This document shows positions 1 to 8,400 of a stretch of DNA of 11,347 nt, piece after piece. Numbering within the stretch: position 1 is the first letter of the stretch; every line of letters begins with the position of its first letter. This stretch comes from Ochromonadaceae sp. CCMP2298 (Eukaryota; Sar; Synurophyceae; Ochromonadales; Ochromonadaceae): NCBI GenBank assembly GCA_026770595.1, contig MU634581.1, positions 1-11,347 of the forward strand. The letters are read 5' to 3'. Made by a program: the position numbers and the translations under genes. The notes below the pieces were generated by a model that was given only the letters and a program-made list of their open reading frames with translations, did not search any database and was not told the origin of the DNA.

Positions 1-24
1 CCCCCCCCCTCCCTACCCCATGCC
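1..24. other. Window edge with C homopolymer
   Basis: The window opens with nine C bases, followed by C-rich sequence that runs to the stop codon of the RimM gene at 25-27. Any 3' UTR of that gene lies beyond the edge. The homopolymer suggests an assembly break, and nothing else is visible here. Confidence 0.5.
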
Positions 25-1398
25 TCATACGGGGAAAGCGAGGCAGGTGCGTTCAGCGAGGAAGGCCCTGTCGGCTGCAGAGAGGGAGGCGAGAGCAGGC
101 AGGAAGCCCCGTAGTACTGAGCGCTTGGGGGGCGGCGCGTAGGTGTAGGAGAGCAGGCCTTCGGGGGGGGTGAGGAATAGACGGCCCTGGGCTAGTTCCA
201 GCAGAGGTACTATCTGGGGCACTAGAGGCACCAGGCACAGACGCTCAAACTCCTCCTCGCCCGCTCCTGCCCCCTCTGCCTCTGTTCCTACCCCCGCTCC
301 ACCCTCTCCGTATAGGCCCAGTTCCAGCTGCGAGTGCATAAGCTTAGCAGCTGCCCCTGCGCACAGCTCGTCCGCAGGCACCACCCCCACCACCCTGCCC
401 ACCGGCCTAGGCCCCCTACCCTGCCCCCCCCTACTCTCCTCTGATTCCAGCAGCGCGTCCCTGTCCACCAGGCGGTAGCACAGCGCCCCCACCACATCCC
501 TCACCAGCACCTCGTCCTCCCGCAGCAGGGGCCGGTCCTTCTCCCTCGCGAAGACCGCATACTTGGTAAACGCAGCGGCGCCGATACGCGTACGGATGTG
601 CTGCAAACACACCAAGTACTGCCCCCTCTGCTGCATACGGCTGGACAACACCTGCACCGCGCGGGGTGAGCGGCGGCCCGGCTTGCGTACGTACAATATC
701 GCCCCGGGGGCGAGGCGCTCCTCTGCGAAGTCACTGTCGCACGCTACATTGAGCTCGCCCCTCACCCCGTGCGGGCCCGCGATAGTACCCACGCGCACGA
801 AGCCGAAGGAGAAGGGGTCTGCGGGGTCTAGGCGTGTCAGGTCGATGCGCACGCCCTGCCCTGCCTCTGCCCCTGCCCCTGTCCCTGCCTCTGCCCCTGC
901 CCCTGCCCCTGCCCCTGCCCCTGCCCCTGCCCCTACCCCTGCTACTCCTGCCTCCACCTCTGTCTCTGCCTCCACCCCCTGTGCCACCACCTGCATCCCT
1001 TTTCCTGCACCCTTCTTGGGCGCCATGGTCCCTTCCCTTGCCCTTTCCCTGACCCCTTTTTCGGTCCCTCCCTCGGCTCTCTTGTGCACATCGTTGGAAG
1101 CGCGTAACGTGGGGACCGTGGTGCCACGCACAGGCGCAGAGTAGTCCACCTTCTCGGCCTCCCTCTGCACCCTCCGCAGCGTCTCTGTGAGCGGGTCGGC
1201 CATCTTGGTGGAGAACTTTGCATACTTGTTTGTGTGCTTCTTACGCTCAGGCTCCTCCTGCCCTGTCGAGCTCATCCATAGGCCGCGCGTCCGCACGCCC
1301 ATGTGAGTCATCTCTACTCCACCCATGCATTGTAGTAACGCTCCAGCATGCCAAACCAGGCACGTGCAGAGCAGCAGCAGAGATGCCGTGCCCCGCAT
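25..1398 (-). CDS. rimM: RimM-like ribosome maturation factor, probably organelle (plastid) targeted
   Basis: A single-exon gene of 457 residues. RimM proteins bind ribosomal protein S19 and help mature the head of the bacterial-type 30S subunit, so a nuclear copy should act in a plastid or mitochondrion. The RimM N-terminal domain spans about residues 200-286 and begins with the diagnostic VGTIAGPHGVRGELNV. A PRC-barrel follows at about 290-415, starting LLREDEVLVRDVVG and ending in a typical VPLVPQIVPLLEL...LTPPEGLL. A stretch rich in Gly, Ala and Glu (about 364-384) interrupts the barrel. The first 24 residues look like a signal peptide (MRGTASLLLLCTCLVWHAGA), followed by about 80 residues with basic and Ser/Thr content; this two-part layout fits targeting to a complex plastid. 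Residues 140-182 are a Gly/Ala/Glu linker encoded by hexamer repeats. Bacterial RimM is about 170-180 residues, so more than half of this protein is extension. The start is the first ATG after an in-frame stop about 60 bases upstream. The family call is firm; the plastid location is inference. Confidence 0.87.
   Translation of the reverse strand: MRGTASLLLLCTCLVWHAGALLQCMGGVEMTHMGVRTRGLWMSSTGQEEPERKKHTNKYAKFSTKMADPLTETLRRVQREAEKVDYSAPVRGTTVPTLRASNDVHKRAEGGTEKGVRERAREGTMAPKKGAGKGMQVVAQGVEAETEVEAGVAGVGAGAGAGAGAGAGAEAGTGAGAEAGQGVRIDLTRLDPADPFSFGFVRVGTIAGPHGVRGELNVACDSDFAEERLAPGAILYVRKPGRRSPRAVQVLSSRMQQRGQYLVCLQHIRTRIGAAAFTKYAVFAREKDRPLLREDEVLVRDVVGALCYRLVDRDALLESEESRGGQGRGPRPVGRVVGVVPADELCAGAAAKLMHSQLELGLYGEGGAGVGTEAEGAGAGEEEFERLCLVPLVPQIVPLLELAQGRLFLTPPEGLLSYTYAPPPKRSVLRGFLPALASLSAADRAFLAERTCLAFPV
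854..948. repeat. (CCCCTG)n hexamer repeat inside the RimM coding region
   Basis: Imperfect copies of CCCCTG on the plus strand, nearly perfect from about 893 to 933. Read on the minus strand they encode the alternating Gly-Ala run (with Glu interruptions) of the RimM linker at about residues 150-180. Because the unit is six bases, length changes keep the frame. Confidence 0.9.
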
Positions 1399-1853
1399 CG
1401 CCGATGTGTCGACCTTTTCTCTCTCCTGCTCCAGCTGCTCAAGCCAAGCCAGGGGTGCTCAAGCCCAACCCTCCAGCAGCTCGCCAGCTCCAGCTCGCCT
1501 TGCCCGCTCTAAGACGCCACCTACCGCGATCCCCGCGCTACCAAGGTGCGATAGACTGAGAAAGGCATCGCTAGAACGATTCGCCTCGGGTTCCTACTCA
1601 GAATTGTGAACTCTGCACTCAGTGTGGAGTGAGGGGATCTATCTCTGTGGAGGATAACCAAGTGCAGTTTCACTCATTTAGGCGCTTTTACATAGGCCTT
1701 GATATGCACGAAACTGTTCTGGACTTGGATTTCGCACTGTGTGTGGAGCCTTCACTCCTGGCACTCCCCCACCACCCGGCACAACTCACTGTGCGAAGCC
1801 ACCTCCCAGCCTTATCGCGTCTCCGACTTGACGCAGAAGGGTGGGGGGAGAGA
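1399..1853. promoter_or_regulatory. Divergent intergenic / 5' UTR region between the RimM and coiled-coil genes
   Basis: This region of 455 bases lies between two outward-facing start codons, so it should hold both promoters. No TATA box is convincing. A short inverted repeat, CACTC at 1616-1620 and GAGTG at 1627-1631, sits near its middle. The stretch from 1629 stays open in the frame of the plus-strand gene and contains an earlier in-frame ATG at 1704, so part of it could be coding. No RNA gene or mobile element was recognised. Confidence 0.45.
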
Positions 1854-4800
1854 ATGTCGCGCAAGACCGCGTTGGCAGCTCCTTTTGTTGGGGAGGAGAC
1901 CCTGCGAGTGGAATCCGAATTTAGAGGGCTTCAACTCGAATTCACCGACTCTGTCCACCTCAATGACCGGCTGACGCAGGAAATCCAGCTATGGGTATGC
2001 GTCTATGTACAGTGCTGCCGGGATTGCTGCCATGATCCTAACACCCCCCACCAAAAACCGCACCTCTTTGCCCGTCCCCCCAACTACAGGATGAGGATAT
2101 CTTCACAAAGGAGCAGAGCCTGGAGAAACTGAGGGAGAAAAACTTGGCAGAAGAAGATTCTATTGACTTGGTGAGTCTTCAAGTCTTGGCGTGTTGGTCG
2201 TGGGACTGGCCGCACCCTCGCTCACTCGCTCACTCACTCGCTCAATCACTCACGCACTCACTCACTCGCTCACTCACTCACTCATTCACGCACTCACGCA
2301 CTCACTCACTCGCTCACTCACTCGCTCACTCACTCACGCACTCACTCAATCACTCACTCACTCACTCACTCACGCACCCACACTCATGCACCCATACACT
2401 CACCACGCAGGAGCTGCTGGCCACCAGGGACAAGTACGCCTTCGAGATCAAGGCGAGAGAGGAGATCGTGAGGAAGCTGGAGGAGCGACTCCTGAGGTAC
2501 AGCTTCTGTCTAAGGACCCCCTAGCTCGATACTTGTGCTAACACTTTGTGCTAACTGTCCACACCTCATCCAGGCACAAGCAGATCCAACAGGAGAACGT
2601 GGATTTGAAAGCTGCTGTGCAGGGGATGGAGGAGACCGCCGAGGAGAAGCGGGAAGAACACGGTATGCCATTGGAGGAAGTGGGGGGCTGTGGGGCGCAG
2701 TGGGGAGTAGTGGGGAGTAGTGGAGAACAGGGGACCATCCCACTGCGCCTCTCTGGCGGACCTGCAATGGCAACTCGCACCTCTCTCGTGCACATATCTC
2801 TATGTCTCTGCATCTATACCTCTCTCACCGTCTCTACACATATCTCTATGTCTCTGCACCTATCTCTCATCTATACCTCTAGCCCTCATCATGCACGCGA
2901 AAAACCTGGAGATGAAAACCCTCCGCGAAGATATGGAAAGAAAGATGCGCTTCCAGCTGAACAAGATGGACATTTCATACCAGATGCAGGCCTTCTCTGC
3001 CCTGTCCGAGGCGCACAAGCAAGCCATGTACCAGAACAGCAAGCTGAAGGACGAGGTGGCGCTGCAGGGCACGGGGCTGAACAATCTGGGCAGCAGGCTG
3101 GGCAAGCAGAACCAGCAGTTCGAGATTTGCTCCCGAGAGCTGCACGTACTAGAGACCAAGGTACTGAAAGCCCCCGACCCCCTTCCTCCTGCCCCCTGCC
3201 CCCCTGCCCCACCCTGTCTTTTACTCCTTTTACTCCCTATACTCCCTTCCCCCCTTCCCTTGTTTCCCCCTTTACCTCTGCCCTTTAACCCTGCCCTTTA
3301 ACGCTGCCCTTTACCCCTACTTTCGCTGATCACCTCACCCCATCGCCCCCACCTCACAGTCCTCCAAGCTGAAGATGCAGCTCGGCATAAAGACCAGCGA
3401 GAAAAAAATGGTCAATCAGCGGAAAACGTAAGTCGGCACTGTTGTGTGTGAGAGTGCGTGCGTGTGTAGAGTGCGTGCGAGTTTGAGAGTTTGAGAGTTT
3501 GAGAGTTTGAGAGTTTGAGAGTGAGCACCTGCTAACTGACTTTCGCCTCCTGACAGTACGCTGGCTGATGAGAAGACGGGTCTACTGGCAAAACAGCTCG
3601 CTCTGCAGGGCAGGGTGCAGGCGCCCCCGCTGCACGGGGAGTGCGTGCAGGAGCGCGACAAGCTGTATCTGCAGCAGCTGCACGCCCAGTGCGCAGTGTC
3701 CATGTGGTCTCTCAGGCTGCGCCGGCTGCAGGAGGTGTACAGGGACATAAAGCCAGTAAGTGACAACGAGCAGCTGGGGCGCTTCAACAAGCACGTGTTC
3801 GCACTCGAGGCCAGCGCGTCTCTGCAGTCACTGATCGAGGACGAGCTGCATTTAAGACCCGCTACTGTCACCAGGCAGGATTCGCTAGGGGGGGACACGG
3901 GGACACTCTCAGAGGCGTCAGTGGGGTCGCACTCGCTGTACGGCACGGGCAGCACTGCTCGACCCTTCGCCATAAAGCCGGCAGAGATCCTGGAGCTGGT
4001 AGCTAGGGACAAGTCGCTAGCGCAGGCTCTGCAGGCTCTGCATGGCAAGGAGAGCTCGCTGCTCACCATGGCGGAGGGAGAGGGGGAGAGGGGGCAGCGG
4101 GACCAGAACATGGTGGCGTGGACCACACTACAGGTTGGACCTCTATCCTCTATCCTCTATCCTGCTTGTGCAATCGCTATCACTGACACTTTCTCCTATC
4201 TTTTCCCACCTGCCTCGTGCGCACACTCCGCGCCTGTCCCTTGCCCACTCGTGTCCTCTACTCGCCCGCTGCCCCCTCTGCACAGATCGTAGACATGTGG
4301 GAGAGGACGCGCACGGACGCTGACGAGCTGCTGCAGGACAAGCTGGAGGGGGTGCAGGGCGCCCTGGAGCTGGCGCAGGCCGAGGCGACGCGCATGAAAA
4401 ACGCACAGGAATTCGCAAAAAATGTGTACAGGGAAATCCAGACGCAGAAGGCTAGTAGATTCGGGCTGCACAGGGCGCGGACCAGTGCAGAGGCGCCGTT
4501 CCATTCACTCGCGGTGGCCCCCGCCCCTGATCTCGTCGCCTCCGCGTCTGCTCCTTCAGTGGCCCCCGCCCCTGATCTCGTCGCCTCCGCGTCTGCTCCT
4601 TCGGTGCTGAGCTTGCTACGGGGGACCAGCGTGGTATCCCCTCGGCACGCGTGCGACCAGAAGGGAAGGGGCACCATCGAGAGCGGCGAGCTGGAAGCAG
4701 GCGTGCTGGAGGAGATATGGAACCAAGCCCTCTCCCCCACGCTTGATAGAGACACCGGGATGCCCTCACCGTCCACCAAGTGGCTTAGGCCTGTGGCTGC

Positions 4801-5359
4801 GGTCCGGCGTCTGCCCCACCCCCTCCTGCCCCACAACTCCCCCAAACACTCCTCGCCGAGGCTGCCGCGCCCGCGCAAGAGGAGCGACAGCTGGGATGAC
4901 TTGCTGGACCGAACCGCCGCCCCCGCAGTGTCCTCCAGCAAGGCCATAAAGAACTGCAATCGGGACATGCGCGACGCCAACTTGGCGTTGCAGGAGTACC
5001 TGGCGGATGGCGCTGCCCCGCCCATGCTCATGTACGATAAGACGGTGGCGCTCAAGTCCCCGGGGAAGTCCGCCCCGTTGCCGCCTCTGGAGCAGGCATC
5101 AGTGCCGCCCAGTCTGCCGCTGCTGCTGAGCGAGGAGGGAGTCGTGCTGCGGGATCCACTTATGCGGAAAAACTTCCGCGCGCGCCAGGCGGCAGAGGGG
5201 GGGCGGTCCAAGCACTCCAGCCCTCTGCCGGGCAGCAGAGGGGGCACCAGCTCGCTGGCCTCTCCCTCCCCCATGAAGAAGACGCCTTCAGCCATGAGCC
5301 CTCTTATGAGCCCCCTGTCCCGCTCGAAAACCCTCCAGTCGCCCATGCCCAAGCGATAG
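1854..5359 (+). CDS. Coiled-coil protein resembling CFAP157/DUF4515 ciliary proteins (8 exons)
   Basis: Exons: 1854-1994, 2090-2170, 2411-2496, 2574-2662, 2883-3160, 3360-3427, 3557-4133, 4286-5359. They join to 2394 bases (797 residues plus TAG) with every junction in frame and all introns GT-AG. Residues about 20-250 are helical and charged, as in a coiled coil, and so is 441-500 (from IVDMWERTRTDADELL). The core in exon 5, NLEMKTLREDMERKMRFQLN with a later SALSEAHKQAMYQNSKLKDE, recalls the central part of CFAP157, a basal body and axoneme protein in which an NLEKK-type segment is followed by a helix and a run of polar helical residues. This is a pattern match from memory, so the family name is only moderately sure and the gene could be another DUF4515-type or ciliary coiled-coil protein. 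The last 300 residues are Pro/Ser-rich, with many Ser-Pro sites and a basic RKRSDSWDDLLD patch. No signal peptide or membrane segment is seen. The start ATG has A at -3; an in-frame ATG at 1704 would add 50 residues. Confidence 0.72.
1995..2089 (+). other. Intron 1 of the coiled-coil gene (phase 0)
   Basis: The intron is 95 bases long, with donor GTATGC and acceptor CAACTACAG. It joins EIQLW to DEDIF. No tandem repeat is seen. Confidence 0.8.
2171..2410 (+). other. Intron 2 of the coiled-coil gene (phase 0), mostly CTCA repeat
   Basis: The intron is 240 bases long, with donor GTGAGT and acceptor ACCACGCAG. From 2184 to 2408 it has no AG dinucleotide, so the acceptor at 2409-2410 is the first AG after a pyrimidine-rich tract of about 225 bases. 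It joins DSIDL to ELLATRD. Confidence 0.88.
2217..2376. repeat. CTCA tetranucleotide microsatellite with CTCG, CACG and CAAT variants
   Basis: About 160 bases built from CTCA units, with periodic CTCG, CACG and CAAT variants that suggest longer repeat units (for example CTCACTCG) expanded together. It lies wholly inside intron 2. Its apparent open frames (Thr-His-Ser-Leu repeats) are an artefact of the repeat. Confidence 0.95.
2497..2573 (+). other. Intron 3 of the coiled-coil gene (phase 2) with twin branch-point candidates
   Basis: The intron is 77 bases long, with donor GTACAG and acceptor CTCATCCAG. Two copies of TGTGCTAAC, ending at about 2541 and 2554, each contain a CTAAC branch-point-like core roughly 20 to 35 bases before the acceptor. 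It is the shortest intron called here. Confidence 0.82.
2663..2882 (+). other. Intron 4 of the coiled-coil gene (phase 1)
   Basis: The intron is 220 bases long, with donor GTATGC and acceptor ATACCTCTAG. The first part holds G-rich repeats (TGGGGAGTAG twice at 2701-2720); the second part is TCTCTA-rich with a 22-base exact repeat. The split codon joins as GCC (Ala), leading into LIMHAKNLE. Confidence 0.8.
2791..2880. repeat. Direct repeats in intron 4
   Basis: A 22-base sequence beginning CACATATCTCTATG occurs exactly at 2791-2812 and 2837-2858, an offset of 46 bases. CATCTATACCTCT also recurs at 2811-2823 and 2868-2880. The sense strand is strongly pyrimidine-rich here. Confidence 0.9.
3161..3359 (+). 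other. Intron 5 of the coiled-coil gene (phase 0)
   Basis: The intron is 199 bases long, with donor GTACTG and acceptor CACCTCACAG. It is C/T-rich throughout and contains three copies of a 13-base repeat near its 3' end. It joins HVLETK to SSKLKM. Confidence 0.85.
3278..3316. repeat. 13-base tandem repeat, three copies, in intron 5
   Basis: The unit CTGCCCTTTAACC is repeated at 3278-3290, 3291-3303 and 3304-3316. The last bases vary (AACC, AACG, ACCC). Confidence 0.92.
3428..3556 (+). other. Intron 6 of the coiled-coil gene (phase 2)
   Basis: The intron is 129 bases long, with a perfect GTAAGT donor and acceptor CCTCCTGACAG. A good branch-point candidate, GCTAACTGAC at 3531-3540, lies about 20 bases before the acceptor. 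It joins NQRKT to TLADEKTG through a split Thr codon. Confidence 0.88.
3479..3518. repeat. GAGTTTGA octamer, five tandem copies, in intron 6
   Basis: Five uninterrupted copies of GAGTTTGA fill this stretch and are followed by a degenerate GAGTGAGC. Unlike most intron repeats in the window it is purine-rich on the sense strand, and it sits in the 5' half of the intron, upstream of the branch point. Confidence 0.95.
4134..4285 (+). other. Intron 7 of the coiled-coil gene (phase 0)
   Basis: The intron is 152 bases long, with donor GTTGGA (weak) and acceptor CTCTGCACAG. It starts with three tandem copies of CTCTATC (4141-4161) and remains C/T-rich. It joins AWTTLQ to IVDMWERT. Confidence 0.82.
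4514..4603 (+). repeat. 45-base in-frame tandem duplication in exon 8
   Basis: Two copies, 4514-4558 and 4559-4603, differ at one base (final A or G). Each encodes VAPAPDLVASASAPS, so the protein carries this 15-residue segment twice. The single difference is silent (TCA or TCG, both Ser), which points to a recent duplication or to repeat homogenisation. Confidence 0.97.
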
Positions 5360-5428
5360 CGACAATGGTCAACAGTATTGCACAGTGTAATTATCAGTGT
5401 TTACAATTGTATTTAAGCTATTTGTCAT
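5360..5428. terminator. Shared 3' region of convergent genes, with TGTAA on both strands
   Basis: Only 69 bases lie between the stop codon of the plus-strand coiled-coil gene and that of the minus-strand EF-hand/RCC1 gene. TGTAA occurs on the plus strand at 5386-5390 (27 bases after that stop) and on the minus strand at 5405-5401 (24 bases after that stop). TGTAA is the polyadenylation signal of green algae and is used in some other algae. The motif is seen; its use here is inference. The 3' UTRs must overlap each other or the opposite gene. Confidence 0.4.
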
Positions 5429-8400
5429 CTATCTGTTGTCATCGAGCTTCTTCTGCTGCAGCCCCATCCTCTCCTTGCGACCCTTCCTGTCCTTGGCCCT
5501 CTGCGCCTTCTCCTCCAGCTTCTTCCTCTCCAGATCAACGTTGTCCGTGTACTTCTGCCCCACCTCGTCTGCGATGGACTTGGGGTAAGCAGTCTTCACC
5601 TTGTGGCCAGTGGGCAGGGTGTCGCCCACACCGTAGGGCCGGTTCACGCCCCACCCATGCCCCGCAGGCCCCACCACACTGGCGCCCACGGTGCTGCTGG
5701 GCGGGAGGCTCTCGCCGTTGAGGTTGGCAGTGGAGACGGACTCGTCGCCTTTCTCCTCCCCCCCCATGAACATATCCAGGTCGTCGTCCTCGGTGCTCTT
5801 GTCCCCCGCTGTGCCCGTGCCCGACCCCTCCAGCAGCTCCCGCCGCCTCTCCTGCCGGGCCTTCACCTTGTCCGCGTCCAGCTTGGTGATGAGAGAGAGC
5901 TCCTGCATCATCACCTGAGGGTCCATCTCCAGCGCCTCCTTGGGCGTGAGGTAGCTCTTGTTGAGCGAGGAGCCGAACAGCCTAGAGAGCGAGAAGTTCT
6001 CGACCCGCCCGAACCCCCCGAACCACTCCGCCATGCGCTTCTCGAACTTGGAGGGGCGGTCGCTCTTGGGCACGACGATGGGCAGCAGGTCGGGCTTGTT
6101 CTGCGTGATCAGGTACTCAGAGATGCTGTTGAGGCGCCTGCGGCGCGCGCCCACTGCCGGGGGCATGCGCTGTATGTCCTGCTGGAAGGTGTCGTAGAAG
6201 ACGCAGGCCTCGCATTTATCCAGGCGCTTGCAGATGTCGCACTCCTTGGTCAGCACGTCCCCGCGCCCGAACTTGTCGTACTCCAGTATGAAGGTCTCGT
6301 ACTGGCGCAGGATGTCGGCGTTGCACGAGTCGGCGTAGGCTGCGCGCTTGTACATGAGCTCCACGTCGCGGGGATCGTTGGAGGGGCGCACCACGGCCAC
6401 CGTCACGTCGCGCCCTGCCGCCACGAAGGACACGCGGCCCACGCCCGAGGAGAGGCCCGTGTACCCGAACACCTCGATCTCCGCCACGCTCAGAGTGTTG
6501 AACTTCTCCAGCTGCAGCCGCACATAGCGTCCCTGCGTGTTGGCGGGGCAGCGCCAGGTGCTGCAGCGGCGGTCTTCGGTCAGCTTTGCGCGGCAGACGG
6601 CACTGCGCAGGTTGTCCTTCAGTGAGACCACGTCTGCGGTCTTCAGGAACGGGTCTCTGCCCACCATAGCCCAGCAGGGGAACAGGCGCGAGGTGAACAG
6701 GTCGCTGGGTTCGTTGCGGTCCCTGGGTTCGTCGGTGCGGTTCCACACGAGCACCTTGTCGATCAGCATGTTCGCGCCCAGGTCGATCTCGATCCAGGGC
6801 TGGTTCTCCATCTGCGTGGCGGTGGCCTTGTTCACGCCGTTGCCGCCCTTGTTCCCGTTCAGTGCGTACTTGGCGTCTCGCTCGTTGTAGGTGGAGCTCT
6901 GGTAGGCGCGTTTGTGGTAGGCCAGGTTGGAGGGGTTGGTGTGGAAGAAGGGCACGGCCTGGGGCTGCGCGATGAACCGCTGCTTTTCTTCGGCGCCGCA
7001 GCAGCCGGTGCGGTTGTGGCCCCAGCAGTACAGCTCGCCCTCTGCGGTGACCAGCGCGCAGTGCAGGTAGCCTGCGGAGACCTGCTTCACAGGCACGCCC
7101 AGGGTGGCCTCGTCGCTGGACTCGTGCATGGGCACCAAGGTGAATGCATCGTACTGCCTGCCCAGCACACTGCCCGAGCCCGCCATGTAGACCAGCCCGC
7201 CCTTGAGCCTCCTGGTCTTGTGCTCCATCTCGCCTATCCACTCGTGCTCCACCTCTGTGCTCACCAGGGTGGTGGAGTTGCCGCAGGAGACGGAGGCGAT
7301 GCGCTCGTGCGCCAGGCCCTCCACGAGCGTGGGCTCGTAGCGGGTGTGCAGCTTGCCCACGCCTAGGCCTAGCCGGCCGCCGTCCCCGCACCCGAAGACG
7401 AACAGCTGCCCGGCCTCAGTCACCACCGCGGAGTGCGCAGACCCGCAGGAAAGTTTCTTTATCGAGCGGTCCTCCTTGCCCACCAGCACTCGAGTGGGTA
7501 TGGAGCAGAAGCACTCCTCCGTGGAGACCACGTTGCCGAAGCCGCACTTGCCAGCCACCGTGGAGCCCCACATGTACAGGTCGTTGCGAGAGGCGCCCGC
7601 CACGATCGCGCCAGTGTGCGAGTGCCCGCAGTCCACGCGCATCACGGGTCGCTCCGCCAGGGCCTGCAGCAGCCTGGGCTGGGCGGAGTCTGCCTGCAGG
7701 TCCCCCTGCTCGGTCAGGTCCAGCCCCAGCCGCCCCGCCGCGCCCACGCCCCACACGTACAGCTGGCCGCTCTTGTGCACGAGGCAGGCGTGCGCGTTGC
7801 CCGCCGCTATCTGCACGCCCGCCTGGTACCCACGCGGAGTGGACACCTGCGGCCCACGGGGGGTGGCGCCGATAAGATCGATCTTGAGACCGTTGCCGCG
7901 GGGGGTGAACTCGGCCTGCATGTGCTCGCGCTTGACGCCCACACGCGTGCGCCACTCCAGGTAGCTCTGCGTGGACTTCACCTGCGCGTTCTGCGCCTCC
8001 GCCACCTCCTTGCCGATAAGCGCCGCCTTGCTCTCCGCCTGCACCTCCCGCAGGGGCAGCCACATCTCGTCGATGCGCTTGAAAAACTTGTCCGCCAGCT
8101 TGGTCTTCTTGCGTTTGGCCAGGCCCGCCACCTGCATCTCTATCTCGCGGATGGCCTTGTGCGCCCTTTCTCCCAGCAGCCGCTTCTCCAGCACGATGTC
8201 GTGGTAGAGCGCCTCCACCAGCTGCATCTTGGTCATCTCGGTGATGCGCTTGCCCCTGCAGGAGAGGCTGAACTTCACCGCGTCGTACATGATCTTGGGC
8301 AGGACGTCCTTGTCCAGGTACACCATGCGCGTGGCGGGGTTGGGCGGCGGCTCCCACAGGTTGTAGTACTTGGCCACCGTCTTGATCACCTCGGCTTTGC

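Noticed and set aside
25-1398. Bacterial contamination or recent bacterial transfer, suggested by RimM
   Set aside because: The protein has a eukaryotic-style leader and linker, and its neighbours are intron-containing eukaryotic genes. Nuclear RimM of organelle origin explains it.
1629-1853. Extension of the coiled-coil gene upstream to 1629 or 1704
   Set aside because: Position 1629 is a GTG, not ATG. The ATG at 1704 is possible but the added residues show no coiled-coil character; the ATG at 1854 has A at -3 and begins the charged region.
2217-2376. CRISPR-like periodic repeat
   Set aside because: It is a simple tetranucleotide microsatellite without unique spacers, in a eukaryotic intron.
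2144-2541. Open frames made of Thr-His-Ser-Leu repeats
   Set aside because: They come from the CTCA microsatellite, which has few stop codons in any frame; the tract is inside an intron with sound splice sites.
3416-4126. Minus-strand open frame of 236 codons
   Set aside because: It crosses intron 6 and exon 7 antisense, and its Ser/Leu/Cys-rich translation shows no domain.
4258-5352. Minus-strand open frame of 364 codons
   Set aside because: It is antisense to exon 8 of the coiled-coil gene. The sense reading joins in frame across seven introns, so this is a shadow.
5603-6625. Plus-strand open frame of 340 codons
   Set aside because: It lies opposite the discoidin domain and C-terminal coding region and has no recognisable domain.
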